Shown here piece after piece: positions 17,977 through 26,909 of a stretch of 64,000 nt of DNA. Position 1 is the first letter of the stretch. Each line of letters starts with the position of its first letter. Source of the stretch: Paenibacillus sp. MAHUQ-63 (GTDB taxonomy: Bacteria > Bacillota > Bacilli > Paenibacillales > NBRC-103111). Where the stretch lies: assembly GCF_028765165.1 (NCBI RefSeq), contig NZ_JARADB010000002.1, positions 682,001-746,000 of the forward strand, given 5' to 3'. Both the position numbers and the translations under genes were made by a program. The notes under the pieces were generated by a model. It made no database searches. It was not told the DNA's origin and worked only from the letters and a program-made list of their open reading frames with translations.

Positions 17977-18005
17977 TTGTCAACTTTTCTCGTTTAGTTT
18001 AACAT
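17977..18005 (+). promoter_or_regulatory. Probable sigma-A promoter for the mazG-like operon
   Basis: TTGTCA at 17977-17982 and TAACAT at 18000-18005, 17-base spacer, in the divergent gap before the MazG-like gene. Confidence 0.5.
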
Positions 18006-18047
18006 AGTAATGATATCTTGGTGAAGATGAAGGAAAGAAGGGTGAAT

Positions 18048-18386
18048 ATGTCGGAACGCACGCTTAAAGATATACAGAAAGAAGTCGATACTTATATTTC
18101 CCAGTTCAAGGAAGGATATTTCAGTCCGCTGGCGATGCTGGCCAGAATGTCGGAAGAAGTCGGGGAACTGGCCCGCGAGGTGAACCATACCTATGGAGAG
18201 AAGCCTAAGAAAAGTACGGAAGCCGACAACTCCATCGAGCTTGAGCTTGGCGATATTCTATTCATCACGATCTGCTTCGCGAACTCTCTAGGGATCGATT
18301 TGACGGAAGCGCACGACAAAATCATGCATAAGTTCAACACCCGGGACGCGAATAGATGGACTAAAATTAACACCGAAACTACATAA
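18048..18386 (+). CDS. ypjD: MazG-like nucleotide pyrophosphohydrolase (YpjD type)
   Basis: Small all-helical phosphohydrolase that cleaves nucleoside triphosphates to monophosphates and pyrophosphate, a housecleaning role. The 112-residue protein has the metal-binding pattern EEVGELAREV (E-x-x-E) followed later by IELELGDILFITICFAN (E-x-x-D). The ATG at 18048 has GAAGGG eight bases upstream. It starts the run of genes through dapB, matching ypjD-dapB in B. subtilis. Confidence 0.87.
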   Translation: MSERTLKDIQKEVDTYISQFKEGYFSPLAMLARMSEEVGELAREVNHTYGEKPKKSTEADNSIELELGDILFITICFANSLGIDLTEAHDKIMHKFNTRDANRWTKINTETT

Positions 18387-18447
18387 CCTTCATAAACTAT
18401 ACCATCCCTGAATGCGGGAGATCGCTTTCGATAAGGAGGATGGGCAG

Positions 18448-18951
18448 ATGAATGGCGAAGATCAAATACAGAAAGCTTATGAATCGATACTGGTTCAGGA
18501 TTTCGACAAAGCCATCGAATGGTTTGAAAAAGCGATAGCTGCAGAACCGAACAATGCTGCCTATCACTACAAACTATCGATTACGTTCGCAAGAAGCAAC
18601 AAGCTGATGCAAGCGATTGAACACGCAACGAGAGCGGCTCAGCTGGAAGAGGATAACGAGGCGTACCGCTATCATGTGCAAGTGCTGCATGCCAGAGAAT
18701 TGGTCGAGAAAGCGCAGAAGGCGCTGACTACCGAGACGGAACATGCGGAAAGGGCCATTTTCTTATTGAAGGAAGCCATCGTCCTCGATCCGCTTGCGAT
18801 TGAGGCTTATCTGATACTGGGGGAAGCTTTCGCCTTTCGCCAAGATTACGGGAGAGCTTACCAGACGGTGTTGGAAGCCCTTCGTTTGGAACCGAATCAT
18901 GAACAGGCTAAGCAGCAGGCTGCTCGCTACCAGCAGAAGATGAAAAAATAG
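18448..18951 (+). CDS. Tetratricopeptide-repeat protein
   Basis: A 167-residue cytoplasmic protein made of TPR helices: repeats at about residues 9-42 (YESILVQDFDKAIEWFEKAIAAEPNN), 43-76 and 100-150 (AERAIFLLKEAIVLDPLAIEAYLILGEAF; YGRAYQTVLEALRLEPNH). TPR scaffolds bind other proteins; the partner is unknown. AAGGAGG lies eight bases before the ATG at 18448. It sits between mazG and dapB, where B. subtilis has no such gene. Confidence 0.82.
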   Translation: MNGEDQIQKAYESILVQDFDKAIEWFEKAIAAEPNNAAYHYKLSITFARSNKLMQAIEHATRAAQLEEDNEAYRYHVQVLHARELVEKAQKALTTETEHAERAIFLLKEAIVLDPLAIEAYLILGEAFAFRQDYGRAYQTVLEALRLEPNHEQAKQQAARYQQKMKK

Positions 18952-18984
18952 AGACTGAAACATAGACAAAGGAGAAACGCTGCC

Positions 18985-19788
18985 ATGGAACGTAAAATAC
19001 GAGTAGCTGTAATTGGGGCAAGTGGAAGAATGGGGAGAGAGGTCGTGAAGACCGTGCTCACGGAGTCCGATATGGAGTTAGTGGCAGGCGTAGGCCGCTC
19101 CTCAGGCCCAATCGACTTGGGAAGAATGGTGGGAATGGAAGAATGCGGGGTGACCTTAAGCACGGATTTGGAGCTTGCGCTAACGGCATCCAAACCGGAT
19201 GTCTTGGTCGACTTTACGGGTCCGCAAACGGCCTTTTCCCACACAAGTCTGGCCATCCGATTGGGGATTCGCCCTGTCATGGGGACGACCGGATTTACGC
19301 CTGAAGATATTGCCGAATTGGACAAGCAGTGCCGGGAGCAAGGCATCGGAGGGCTTATCGCGCCGAACTTCTCAATCGGGGCGATTCTAATGATGCGCTT
19401 TGCGGCGCAGGCATCCAAATATTTCCCGCATCTGGAAATCATCGAATACCATGGCGACCAGAAGCTGGACGCGCCTTCCGGAACTTCGGTCAAAACGGCG
19501 GAATTGATTTCTGAAGTTCGCGAAGAGATCAGACAGGGGAACCCCAAAGAAGAAGAAGTCATTGAAGGTTCGCGCGGCGGGTATTACAATGGGTTTAGAA
19601 TACATAGCGTCCGTCTGCCAGGTATTTTTGCCCAACAGGAAGTTATAATGGCGGAACAAGGGCAGGCGCTTAAGATCAGACACGATTCTTACGATCGTGC
19701 GGCTTATATGCCGGGCGTCGCGATAGCTGTGCGCAAGGTGCTGACATACAGCGGCATGATTTACGGTTTCGAGCATTTTATAGATTAA
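18985..19788 (+). CDS. dapB: 4-hydroxy-tetrahydrodipicolinate reductase
   Basis: NAD(P)H reductase in the diaminopimelate/lysine pathway that feeds cell wall and dipicolinate synthesis. A Rossmann motif (VIGASGRMGREV) lies near residue 9; the catalytic region EIIEYHGDQKLDAPSGTSVKTAE shows the histidine/lysine set, slightly different from the usual E-x-H-H-x-x-K. The C-terminal LPGIFAQQEVIMAEQGQALKIRHDSYDR is typical. The length is 267 residues. AAGGAGA precedes the start. Confidence 0.94.
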   Translation: MERKIRVAVIGASGRMGREVVKTVLTESDMELVAGVGRSSGPIDLGRMVGMEECGVTLSTDLELALTASKPDVLVDFTGPQTAFSHTSLAIRLGIRPVMGTTGFTPEDIAELDKQCREQGIGGLIAPNFSIGAILMMRFAAQASKYFPHLEIIEYHGDQKLDAPSGTSVKTAELISEVREEIRQGNPKEEEVIEGSRGGYYNGFRIHSVRLPGIFAQQEVIMAEQGQALKIRHDSYDRAAYMPGVAIAVRKVLTYSGMIYGFEHFID

Positions 19789-19818
19789 AGAAGAAGCTTT
19801 AGGGGAGTGGAATTCAGG

Positions 19819-20238
19819 ATGTTAAGCATCGCGTTAATTGCCCACGATCGAAAGAAAGATGAAATGGTGAATTTCGTTACGGCCTATGAACACGTTTTTG
19901 CAGGTCATAGATTATACGGTACAGGTACAACAGGCCAGAGAATTATGGACAACACGCAGCTTGAAGTCCATCGCTTCATGTCGGGTCCGCTTGGCGGAGA
20001 CCAGCAGATCGGCGCATTGGTAGCCCAAAATGAAATGGATTTGATTATTTTCTTGCGCGATCCGTTAATGGCTCAGCCGCACGAGCCGGACATCATTGCC
20101 TTGCTCCGGCTATGCGACGTTCAAGGAATTCCGTGCGCCACGAACATTGCAACGGCGGAGATTCTGGTCAAAGCGCTCGATCGCGGAGATTTCGCTTGGC
20201 GGGAACTCGTACATAAATACAAACCGGGAATTGAATAA
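19819..20238 (+). CDS. mgsA: Methylglyoxal synthase
   Basis: Turns dihydroxyacetone phosphate into methylglyoxal and phosphate, an overflow bypass of lower glycolysis. The 139-residue protein has the family signature: [12 protein letters not shown] (catalytic aspartate region), GTGTTGQRI (phosphate loop), [12 protein letters not shown] and FLRDPL with the second aspartate. The ATG at 19819 is preferred; a GTG at 19807 overlaps the purine-rich ribosome site. Methylglyoxal is detoxified via thiols, and the next two genes make bacillithiol, a sensible neighbourhood. Confidence 0.94.
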   Translation: MLSIALIAHDRKKDEMVNFVTAYEHVFAGHRLYGTGTTGQRIMDNTQLEVHRFMSGPLGGDQQIGALVAQNEMDLIIFLRDPLMAQPHEPDIIALLRLCDVQGIPCATNIATAEILVKALDRGDFAWRELVHKYKPGIE

Positions 20239-20239
20239 G

Positions 20240-20932
20240 ATGAGCGAATCCCTCGATATTTTAATATTTGGCGCACATGCAGACGATGCCGAGATCGGCA
20301 TGGCCGGAACGATTGCCAAACATACCGCTGCCGGCTTCAAGGTAGGTATTTGTGATTTGACTTATGCGGAGATGTCATCCAACGGAAGCGTCGAGCTGCG
20401 GGTTCAGGAGGCTGATCAAGCCGCCCGAATTCTTGGTTTGACCGCTCGCGCGAACTTGGGTTTACCGGATCGCGGACTCTTCGTCACGCCGAGCCATATC
20501 GAATTAATTACGCAAGAAATTCGCAAATTCAAACCTAGAATTGTGTTTGCTCCGTATTGGCAGGACCGTCATCCGGACCATATCGCCTGCTCGGCCTTGG
20601 TTCAGGAAGCCGTATTCAACGCGAAGCTGCGCAAATATTTGCCGGAAACAGATCCGGTAAATGTGGAGCAAATGTATTTTTATTTCATTAATGACGTCTA
20701 TGAAGCTGATTTTATCGTGAATGTGACCGATTACTACGAGACCAAAACGGCCGCACTGAGCGCCTACCGCTCCCAGTTTGTTGCGGGACAGGGCACAGTT
20801 GCTACGCCGCTTAATCAGGGCTACGTAGAACGCGTAGAGGCTCGCGACAGGCTCATGGGCCAGAAACGGATGCTTCCTTACGCGGAAGGTTTCGTCTCCA
20901 AACTGCCACTGGTAGTGGATCGCTTCAACTGA
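20240..20932 (+). CDS. bshB1: Bacillithiol biosynthesis deacetylase BshB1
   Basis: Zinc-dependent LmbE/PIG-L family enzyme that deacetylates GlcNAc-malate to GlcN-malate in bacillithiol synthesis. The metal motif AHADDAEIG (AHPDD type with A for P) is at residues 10-18 and the third ligand region in DRHPDHIACSALVQEA. The ATG at 20240 comes one base after the mgsA stop, and bshA follows 19 bases later. The length is 230 residues. Naming as BshB1 rests on the family and on adjacency to bshA, as in Bacillus. Confidence 0.92.
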   Translation: MSESLDILIFGAHADDAEIGMAGTIAKHTAAGFKVGICDLTYAEMSSNGSVELRVQEADQAARILGLTARANLGLPDRGLFVTPSHIELITQEIRKFKPRIVFAPYWQDRHPDHIACSALVQEAVFNAKLRKYLPETDPVNVEQMYFYFINDVYEADFIVNVTDYYETKTAALSAYRSQFVAGQGTVATPLNQGYVERVEARDRLMGQKRMLPYAEGFVSKLPLVVDRFN

Positions 20933-20951
20933 TGGGGAAAAGAGGTGCAAG

Positions 20952-22124
20952 ATGAGCGACAAACTGAAAATTGGCATTACGTGCTACCCGACGCTCGGCG
21001 GTTCCGGGGTTGTAGCGACGGAGCTTGGTAAGCTGCTCGCCGAGAAAGGCCACGAGGTCCATTTTATTACGCACAGCATGCCGTTTCGTTTAGGCAAATT
21101 TCATAAAAACATTTTCTACCACGAAGTGGAAGTCAGTCAGTATTACGTCTTCCGTTACCCGCCTTACGACCTTTCGCTGGCCAGTAAGCTGGCGCAGGTC
21201 GCCAAGATGGAGGAGCTTGATTTGCTGCACGTTCATTACGCGATTCCTCATGCGGTGTGCGCACTGCTGGCGAAGCAAATGGTCGGCAGCAAGTTGAAAG
21301 TGGTCACCACGCTGCATGGCACGGATATAACGGTACTGGGTCAGGATCAATCCATCTCGGATCTGATTCGCTATGCCATTAATGAGAGCGATGCGGTAAC
21401 CGCCGTATCGAAGGATTTAATTAAAGAAACTAGGGAATTACTGGATATTGACCGGAACATTGATTTGACCTACAACTTCGTGGACAAACGCGTGTACTAC
21501 CCGCGGGACGTTACGAAGTTGAGAGGCGAGTTCGCGAGGCCCGAGGAGAAAATCCTTATTCATATCTCGAACTTCAGACCGGTGAAAAGGGTTCAGGACG
21601 TTGTGGACATCTTCGCCAAAGTCAGCAGTCGCATCCCATCCCGCCTCCTCTTCGTAGGAGAAGGTCCGGACCTGTCGAAGATGATTGCCAAGGTCAAGGA
21701 GCTCGGCTTGAGCGATAAAGTGACGTTTTGCGGGAAGCAGGATGACGTCTCCCAGGTCATTTCACTTGCGGACGTTATGCTGCTGCCGTCGGAAAAAGAG
21801 AGCTTCGGTCTTGTCGCCCTGGAAGCGATGGCTTGCGGCGTGCCGACCATCGGTTCGAATGCGGGCGGCATACCGGAATTGATCACACATGGCGAAACCG
21901 GTTATTTGGCCAACGTTGGAGATACCGACGCCATGGCGGACCATGTGGTGAATTTGCTCAGCGATCAAGTGCTGTATGAGCAGGTTGTGCAAAATTGCTT
22001 GAATCGCGCCCGTTATACGTTCTGTAACGATATAACGACGGTTCAATACGAAGAAATTTATTATCGCGTACTTGGAAGGGAACTTCCGGAATCTCATCGC
22101 ATTACAGTCTCATCCTGTCAATAA
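20952..22124 (+). CDS. bshA: N-acetyl-alpha-D-glucosaminyl L-malate synthase
   Basis: GT4-family glycosyltransferase that joins UDP-GlcNAc and L-malate in the first step of bacillithiol synthesis. Features: N-terminal GGSGVVATELGKLLAEKGHEVHFIT, acceptor region HVHYAIPHAVCALLAKQ, donor-binding LPSEKESFGLVALEAMACGVPTIGSNAGGIPEL (the E-x7-E motif). The 390-residue length fits well. AGAGGTG precedes the start. It is co-oriented and closely spaced with bshB1 and cca. Confidence 0.94.
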   Translation: MSDKLKIGITCYPTLGGSGVVATELGKLLAEKGHEVHFITHSMPFRLGKFHKNIFYHEVEVSQYYVFRYPPYDLSLASKLAQVAKMEELDLLHVHYAIPHAVCALLAKQMVGSKLKVVTTLHGTDITVLGQDQSISDLIRYAINESDAVTAVSKDLIKETRELLDIDRNIDLTYNFVDKRVYYPRDVTKLRGEFARPEEKILIHISNFRPVKRVQDVVDIFAKVSSRIPSRLLFVGEGPDLSKMIAKVKELGLSDKVTFCGKQDDVSQVISLADVMLLPSEKESFGLVALEAMACGVPTIGSNAGGIPELITHGETGYLANVGDTDAMADHVVNLLSDQVLYEQVVQNCLNRARYTFCNDITTVQYEEIYYRVLGRELPESHRITVSSCQ

Positions 22125-22150
22125 ACGGGTGCAGGCTGGTTAGGAGTAAC

Positions 22151-23437
22151 ATGTCGCATGCCGGAAACCGATGGCCGGCGGATCAAGGCGCATCCCGCGT
22201 GCTCGCCAAGCTGACAGAGGCCGGCTATGAAGCTTATCTTGTCGGCGGCTGTGTAAGGGATGCCGTACTTGGCCGGTCCATCAAAGATATTGATATTGCC
22301 ACATCCGCGCGTCCCGAGCAGGTGATCGCTTGTTTCCCGCGGACAGCCCCGACGGGGCTTCAGCACGGAACCGTCACCGTCATACTTCCTCAAGGGACGT
22401 ATGAAGTGACGACGTTCCGTATGGAGGCCGAGTATGAAGGGTTTCGCCGACCGGCTTCCGTCGCCTATATTTCGGATTTGACGGAAGACTTGAAGCGGCG
22501 GGACTTTACGATGAACGCGATGGCGATGGACGCCGATGGCCGGGTCATCGATCCCTTCGCCGGGCAAGAGGACCTCGCCGCGGGTGTGCTCCGCTGCGTC
22601 GGCAAAGCGGAGGAGCGTTTCGGCGAAGATGCGCTGCGCATGCTTCGCTGCGTTCGCTTCGCCTCGGCTTACGAGCTGGAGGTCGAGGCGAGCACGTGGC
22701 AGGCGCTGCTTGCGCAAGCTCCGCTGCTGCGCCACATCGCCATGGAGCGCGTGCGCAGCGAGCTCCAGCGCATGGTAGACGGCCCGGCTCCGGCGCGGGC
22801 CGTTCGGCTGCTCTTGGCGAGCCGCTTGGCGGCGCACTTCAAAAAGCAGCTTCCGCTGCCTTTTGAGCGCTGGCTCGCCTGGGACGACGCGCTGGACGGC
22901 GTCAGCGCGCTGGAGAACCAGCATGACCGCTGGGCCATGCTGCTGATGCTCCTGGAGGTGCCGGCGGACATCGTCCGCTCGGCGCTCCAGGAGCTGACCT
23001 TCTCCTGCGCCGATAGCGACGCGGTGTGGGCCGTGCTGGCCATGCGCGAAGCGCTGGCCGGAGCTGCCGCAGACCCGGCTCAGCTGGAGCGGGTCTGGAA
23101 GCTTGGCGCGGTGCAGCGCGGCGAAGCCGCTGCACGCGCGCTGCTGCGGCTGCTGCGCGTGCTGCCGCAGGAGGATGGTCGGCGCGGGGAGCTCGCGCTG
23201 TTCCTGCAGCAAGCGGCGCCGGAGCTGCTGCGCCGCGGGGACGGATGGCTGAGCGAGATCGCTTGCTTCAGCCTGAAGGAACTCGCCATATCCGGCAAGG
23301 ATTTGGCGTCGGAGCTTGGCCTGCAGCCGGGCCCATGGATGGGCGTGCTGCTGCAGCAGCTGTTGGAACGAACCGCGCTCGGGGAAATACCGAACGAGCG
23401 AGCAATGCTTTTACAGGCCGCGCGTGCTGCGAAGTAG
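22151..23437 (+). CDS. cca: CCA tRNA nucleotidyltransferase
   Basis: Adds or repairs the CCA end of tRNAs. The class II nucleotidyltransferase head is clear: YLVGGCVRDAVLGRSIKDIDIAT with the DxD metal pair (about residues 33-52), RRDFTMNAMAMD, and RMLRCVRFAS for template recognition. The C-terminal about 200 residues are alanine- and leucine-rich, and the DNA there (22560-23450) is clearly more GC-rich than neighbouring genes, although the frame is intact. The length is 428 residues. AGGAGTAAC precedes the start. The stop lies inside a hairpin before birA. Confidence 0.92.
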   Translation: MSHAGNRWPADQGASRVLAKLTEAGYEAYLVGGCVRDAVLGRSIKDIDIATSARPEQVIACFPRTAPTGLQHGTVTVILPQGTYEVTTFRMEAEYEGFRRPASVAYISDLTEDLKRRDFTMNAMAMDADGRVIDPFAGQEDLAAGVLRCVGKAEERFGEDALRMLRCVRFASAYELEVEASTWQALLAQAPLLRHIAMERVRSELQRMVDGPAPARAVRLLLASRLAAHFKKQLPLPFERWLAWDDALDGVSALENQHDRWAMLLMLLEVPADIVRSALQELTFSCADSDAVWAVLAMREALAGAAADPAQLERVWKLGAVQRGEAAARALLRLLRVLPQEDGRRGELALFLQQAAPELLRRGDGWLSEIACFSLKELAISGKDLASELGLQPGPWMGVLLQQLLERTALGEIPNERAMLLQAARAAK

Positions 23438-23456
23438 CAGCGCAGCGCGGTTTTTT
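23418..23456 (+). terminator. Hairpin with T run between cca and birA
   Basis: CCGCGCGTGCTGC pairs with GCAGCGCAGCGCGG around GAAGTA (one bulge), followed by six Ts. It overlaps the cca stop codon and may partly terminate before birA, whose ribosome site begins three bases later. Confidence 0.65.
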
Positions 23457-23473
23457 ACGAGGAGTGAGAGATA

Positions 23474-24442
23474 TTGAATGAACGCATTCTAGAGCTGTTT
23501 CAGGAGAAGCCGGCTGCCTACTTGTCCGGGGAGGAAATCAGCCGCAGGCTGGGCGTGAGCCGCACGGCGATATGGAAGCATATTGAGGAGCTGCGGTCTG
23601 CCGGCTATGAGTTCGAAGCTGCCCCGCGCAAAGGGTACCGGTTGGTCAGCAAGCCGGACAAGTGGCAGGTTGCCGAGCTGCTGAGCGGGCTGAAGACGAA
23701 GGTGCTTGGCCAGAAGGTGCACGTGTACGGCGAGGTCGACTCGACCCAGACGATTGCACACAGGCTCGTGGCCTCAGGTGCCCAGGAAGGCACACTTGTG
23801 CTTGCCGAGGCGCAGACGGCCGGCAGAGGCCGAATGGGGCGCGCGTGGCACTCACCGCCGGGCAAAGGCATCTGGATGAGTCTGGTGTTGACGCCGCGGA
23901 TTCCGGTTCATTTCATGCCGCAGCTCACGCTGCTGTGCGCTGTCGCGCTCTGCAGAGCGATCCGGAGAGTGTGTCCGGTGGAGGTCGGAATCAAATGGCC
24001 GAACGATCTGCTGATCCATGGCAAGAAGATTAGCGGTATTCTGCTGGAGAGCAGCGGGGAGGATGAGCGGCTGAAGTATGTCATCGCCGGGATCGGCATT
24101 TCGGTGAACCTGAAGGTGAGCGATTATCCGGAAGAACTGCGCACAGTGGCCACCTCACTGGCTATTGAATCCGGAGCGGAATTGAAGCGCGAAACGATCG
24201 TACAATCGTTTCTGCAGGAGTTCGAAGAGCTGTACGCTCTTTATCTGGATGAAGGCTTTGCGCCGATCCGGTTGCTCTGGGAAGCGTTCAGCGTAACGCT
24301 GCAGCGCCACATCCGCACGCATACGTCGGCAGGCCTTATTGAAGGCTTCGCGGAGTCTCTGGACGATTCCGGTGCGCTAACCGTCGTGAAGGAGAACGGA
24401 GAGCGCATGCAAGTGTATTCCGGTGATATCGAATTGAGGTAA
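23474..24442 (+). CDS. birA: Bifunctional biotin-[acetyl-CoA-carboxylase] ligase and biotin repressor
   Basis: Attaches biotin to carboxylases and, through an N-terminal winged helix (GEEISRRLGVSRTAIWKHIEELRSAGYEF, residues about 16-46), can repress biotin genes. The ligase core shows AGRGRMGRAWHSPPGKGIWMSLVL and the lysine region VGIKWPNDLLIHGKKISGILLE; a small C-terminal SH3-like domain follows. The start is TTG at 23474 with GAGGAG nine bases upstream. The length is 322 residues. Confidence 0.93.
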   Translation: MNERILELFQEKPAAYLSGEEISRRLGVSRTAIWKHIEELRSAGYEFEAAPRKGYRLVSKPDKWQVAELLSGLKTKVLGQKVHVYGEVDSTQTIAHRLVASGAQEGTLVLAEAQTAGRGRMGRAWHSPPGKGIWMSLVLTPRIPVHFMPQLTLLCAVALCRAIRRVCPVEVGIKWPNDLLIHGKKISGILLESSGEDERLKYVIAGIGISVNLKVSDYPEELRTVATSLAIESGAELKRETIVQSFLQEFEELYALYLDEGFAPIRLLWEAFSVTLQRHIRTHTSAGLIEGFAESLDDSGALTVVKENGERMQVYSGDIELR

Positions 24443-24471
24443 AAGTTGAGGTATCATTTGACAGTTGCGTT

Positions 24472-24668
24472 TGGTATAATAGTATGGCGAGGCGGTATCC
24501 TTAGAGGAACTGCACTTGCTCCGCAATACAAGCAATCAGGTTTGGCGAAAGTTGAATAAAGTGAAACAAGATGTTGGATTCTGCTCTGAGCCTTACGGGA
24601 CCGAGACAGAAGGATCATTGGATTCTTTCTGCACGCGCTCCTTTTAGCTCATAGCTAAAAGGTTTTTT
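24472..24668 (+). promoter_or_regulatory. Structured leader with terminator before panBCD (candidate pan-motif attenuator)
   Basis: An extended -10 (TGG-TATAAT, 24472-24480) begins a roughly 180-base leader. It can form a hairpin with a bulged adenine, GCGGTATCC/GGAACTGC (about 24492-24513), further small stems, and a perfect ten-base terminator (24640-24649 with 24653-24662) with six Ts. The panB start lies only 28 bases beyond. The Rfam pan motif, known upstream of pantothenate genes in Firmicutes, is a hairpin with bulged adenines often in tandem, so this leader may belong to it; I could not align it. Confidence 0.5.
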
Positions 24669-24696
24669 ATTTTATATGAGGAAGCTGGGATTACAC

Positions 24697-25554
24697 ATGG
24701 AAAAAAGGAAGCCGCTCACAACTGCCAGAATGAGAAAAATGAAGCAGGACGGGGTACCCATTACGATGGTAACGGCTTATGATTACCCATCGGCCCGATT
24801 GTCGGAAGAAGCCGGCGTAGACGTCATCCTCGTCGGAGATTCGCTGGGCAATGTCGTGCTCGGGTACGATTCGACGCTGCCTGTAACGCTGGACGATATG
24901 GTTTATCATACGCGTGCCGCTGTGCGCGGAGCCTCCAATACGTTCATCGTGGCGGATATGCCGTTTCTGACGTATCACGGAAGCTTGGATGCAACGCTGA
25001 AGGGGGTTGCCCGCTTGATGCAGGAAGGCGGGGCCAAAGCGGTCAAGCTCGAAGGCGGAGCGGAAATTGCCGCAACCGTGAAAGCTATTACCGAGGCCGG
25101 GGTACCGGTTGTCGGGCATCTCGGACTTACACCGCAATCGGTGCATCAGCTTGGCGGGTTCCGCGTGCAAGGACGAAATTCGGAACAGGCGGAGAAGCTG
25201 CTGAGCGATGCCAAAGCGATTGAAGCTGCAGGGGCTTTCGCCATCGTGCTGGAGCTCGTGACGGATGAATTGGCGGAATGGATCACGAAGCAGCTGTCGA
25301 TCCCGACGATCGGAATCGGCTCCGGTGTTCATTGTGACGGGCAAGTTCTGGTGTATCACGATTTGCTGCAGTATGGTTCTGACAGTGCGCCCAGAAAGTT
25401 TGTTAAAAGTTATGCCAATATCGGGGAAACTATTCGAGCAGGTATAAGCGAATATGTCAAAGAAGTGAAGGCTCGGGCGTTCCCAGGGCCGGATAATACG
25501 TTTCATATGGACAATGATGTCGTTCAATACTTGTATGGCGATAAGGAGCAGTGA
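24697..25554 (+). CDS. panB: 3-methyl-2-oxobutanoate hydroxymethyltransferase
   Basis: First committed step of pantothenate synthesis: transfers a hydroxymethyl group to ketoisovalerate to give ketopantoate. The (beta/alpha)8 protein shows VTAYDYPSARLSEEAGVDVILVGDSLGNVVLGYDSTLPVTLDDM, which holds the magnesium aspartate, and KLEGG and VGHLGLTPQ. ATG at 24697 (285 residues) is favoured; an ATG at 24676 would add seven residues and overlap the GAGGAAG site. The stop shares a base with the panC start. Confidence 0.93.
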   Translation: MEKRKPLTTARMRKMKQDGVPITMVTAYDYPSARLSEEAGVDVILVGDSLGNVVLGYDSTLPVTLDDMVYHTRAAVRGASNTFIVADMPFLTYHGSLDATLKGVARLMQEGGAKAVKLEGGAEIAATVKAITEAGVPVVGHLGLTPQSVHQLGGFRVQGRNSEQAEKLLSDAKAIEAAGAFAIVLELVTDELAEWITKQLSIPTIGIGSGVHCDGQVLVYHDLLQYGSDSAPRKFVKSYANIGETIRAGISEYVKEVKARAFPGPDNTFHMDNDVVQYLYGDKEQ

Positions 25555-26441
25555 TGGGGATGAAAGCGATCCAAACCATGGAAGTGGTTCATACGATTGC
25601 CGATTTGCGTTCGCGCATTAAAGAATACCGGCGGAAGCAAGGCGGGTCCGTTGGTTTTGTGCCTACGATGGGTTATTTGCACGAGGGTCACGCGAGCTTG
25701 CTGCGCAAAGCGAGGGCGCAGAGCGGGCTGGTTGTGCTCAGCATCTTCGTCAACCCGCTGCAGTTCGGCCCCGGCGAAGATTTCGAACGGTATCCGCGGA
25801 ATGCGGAGCGGGATCTGCAGGTTGCGGAGGCAGCCGGTGCAGATCTTGTGTTCATGCCTTCCGTCAGCGAAATGTACCCGTCACCGACGCGCACGACAGT
25901 CAGCGTGACAGGGCTTACCTCACGGTTATGCGGGGCTTCGCGCCCCGGACATTTTGACGGCGTCGCCACAGTCGTGAGCAAGCTGTTTCATATCGTCCAG
26001 CCCGATCAGGCGTTCTTCGGCTTGAAGGACGCCCAGCAGGTAGCCGTCATCGAGCAGATGGTGCAGGATTTGAATCTCGACGTAGAGATCGTTCCGTGCC
26101 CGACCCTGCGCGAGCAGGACGGACTTGCCATGAGCTCGCGCAATGTGTATTTGTCGGAAGAAGAACGGAAACAGGCGTTGGTCTTGTCTCAGGCTTTGGA
26201 GAAAGCGAAGGCGTTCGTGCAATCCCGGACAGCTTTCGCGGCGGAAGAGCTTGAGCGGCTTGTCAGCGATCATATTCGTACGGCGCCGTTAGCTGACATC
26301 GATTATGCGCAGGTGCTTACGTACCCGACTTTGGAACCATTTGATTCCAGTACTTCGAACTCATCCATTATTATTGCATTAGCCGTCAAATTCGGGAAAA
26401 CGCGTCTGATCGATAATGCCATTATTCAACTGAGGAAGTGA
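25554..26441 (+). CDS. panC: Pantothenate synthetase
   Basis: ATP-dependent ligase that joins pantoate and beta-alanine. The nucleotidyltransferase signatures are visible: [20 protein letters not shown] (HIGH-type motif), [32 protein letters not shown] and [10 protein letters not shown] (KMSKS-type). The length is 295 residues from ATG 25554, which overlaps the panB stop by one base and has AAGGAG six bases upstream. A GTG at 25551 would be the only longer choice. Confidence 0.94.
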   Translation: MGMKAIQTMEVVHTIADLRSRIKEYRRKQGGSVGFVPTMGYLHEGHASLLRKARAQSGLVVLSIFVNPLQFGPGEDFERYPRNAERDLQVAEAAGADLVFMPSVSEMYPSPTRTTVSVTGLTSRLCGASRPGHFDGVATVVSKLFHIVQPDQAFFGLKDAQQVAVIEQMVQDLNLDVEIVPCPTLREQDGLAMSSRNVYLSEEERKQALVLSQALEKAKAFVQSRTAFAAEELERLVSDHIRTAPLADIDYAQVLTYPTLEPFDSSTSNSSIIIALAVKFGKTRLIDNAIIQLRK

Positions 26442-26446
26442 GATCC

Positions 26447-26830
26447 ATGTTTCGTACGATGATGAAAGCCAAACTTCACCGGGCCACGGTGACGGAAGCC
26501 AATCTGAACTATATCGGAAGTATTACGATCGATGAGGATTTATTGGACCTTGTCGACATGCTGCCGAACGAGAAGGTTCAAATTGTAAATAACAACAACG
26601 GGGCGCGTCTTGAAACTTACATTATTCCGGGTCCGCGGGGCACGGGCGTGATCTGTTTGAACGGCGCCGCGGCGCGGTTGGTCCAAACTGGAGATACCGT
26701 CATTATTATGTCCTATGCCATGATGACCGACGAAGAAGCCAAGAAGCATCAGCCTACGGTAGCCATCTTGGGAGCTGACAATAAAGTCGTCCAACTGCTT
26801 AAAGCGGAAGAGCATTCGACTGTCGTTTAA
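26447..26830 (+). CDS. panD: Aspartate 1-decarboxylase (pyruvoyl) proenzyme
   Basis: Makes beta-alanine for pantothenate. It self-cleaves between Gly24 and Ser25, and this chain shows exactly that site in NYIGSITID, with the serine at residue 25 counted from ATG 26447. The 127-residue length is canonical. Catalytic-region residues appear in [15 protein letters not shown] and [21 protein letters not shown] before the start overlaps the end of panC. It is the last gene of panBCD. Confidence 0.95.
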   Translation: MFRTMMKAKLHRATVTEANLNYIGSITIDEDLLDLVDMLPNEKVQIVNNNNGARLETYIIPGPRGTGVICLNGAAARLVQTGDTVIIMSYAMMTDEEAKKHQPTVAILGADNKVVQLLKAEEHSTVV

Positions 26831-26909
26831 GATCGTGACTTCCATGCATGAAATCGGCTCTGTTTACAAAGAATGAGGGTAAGCTTTCGAAGCAAAGGTG
26901 GGATGCCAA

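Noticed and set aside
22118..23212. Antisense ORF of 364 codons over cca
   Set aside because: A by-product of GC-rich codons; the sense strand carries clear nucleotidyltransferase motifs.
24455..24480. TTGACA-like hexamer before the panB leader as a standard promoter
   Set aside because: The spacing to TATAAT is only 11 bases; the extended -10 explains the site better.
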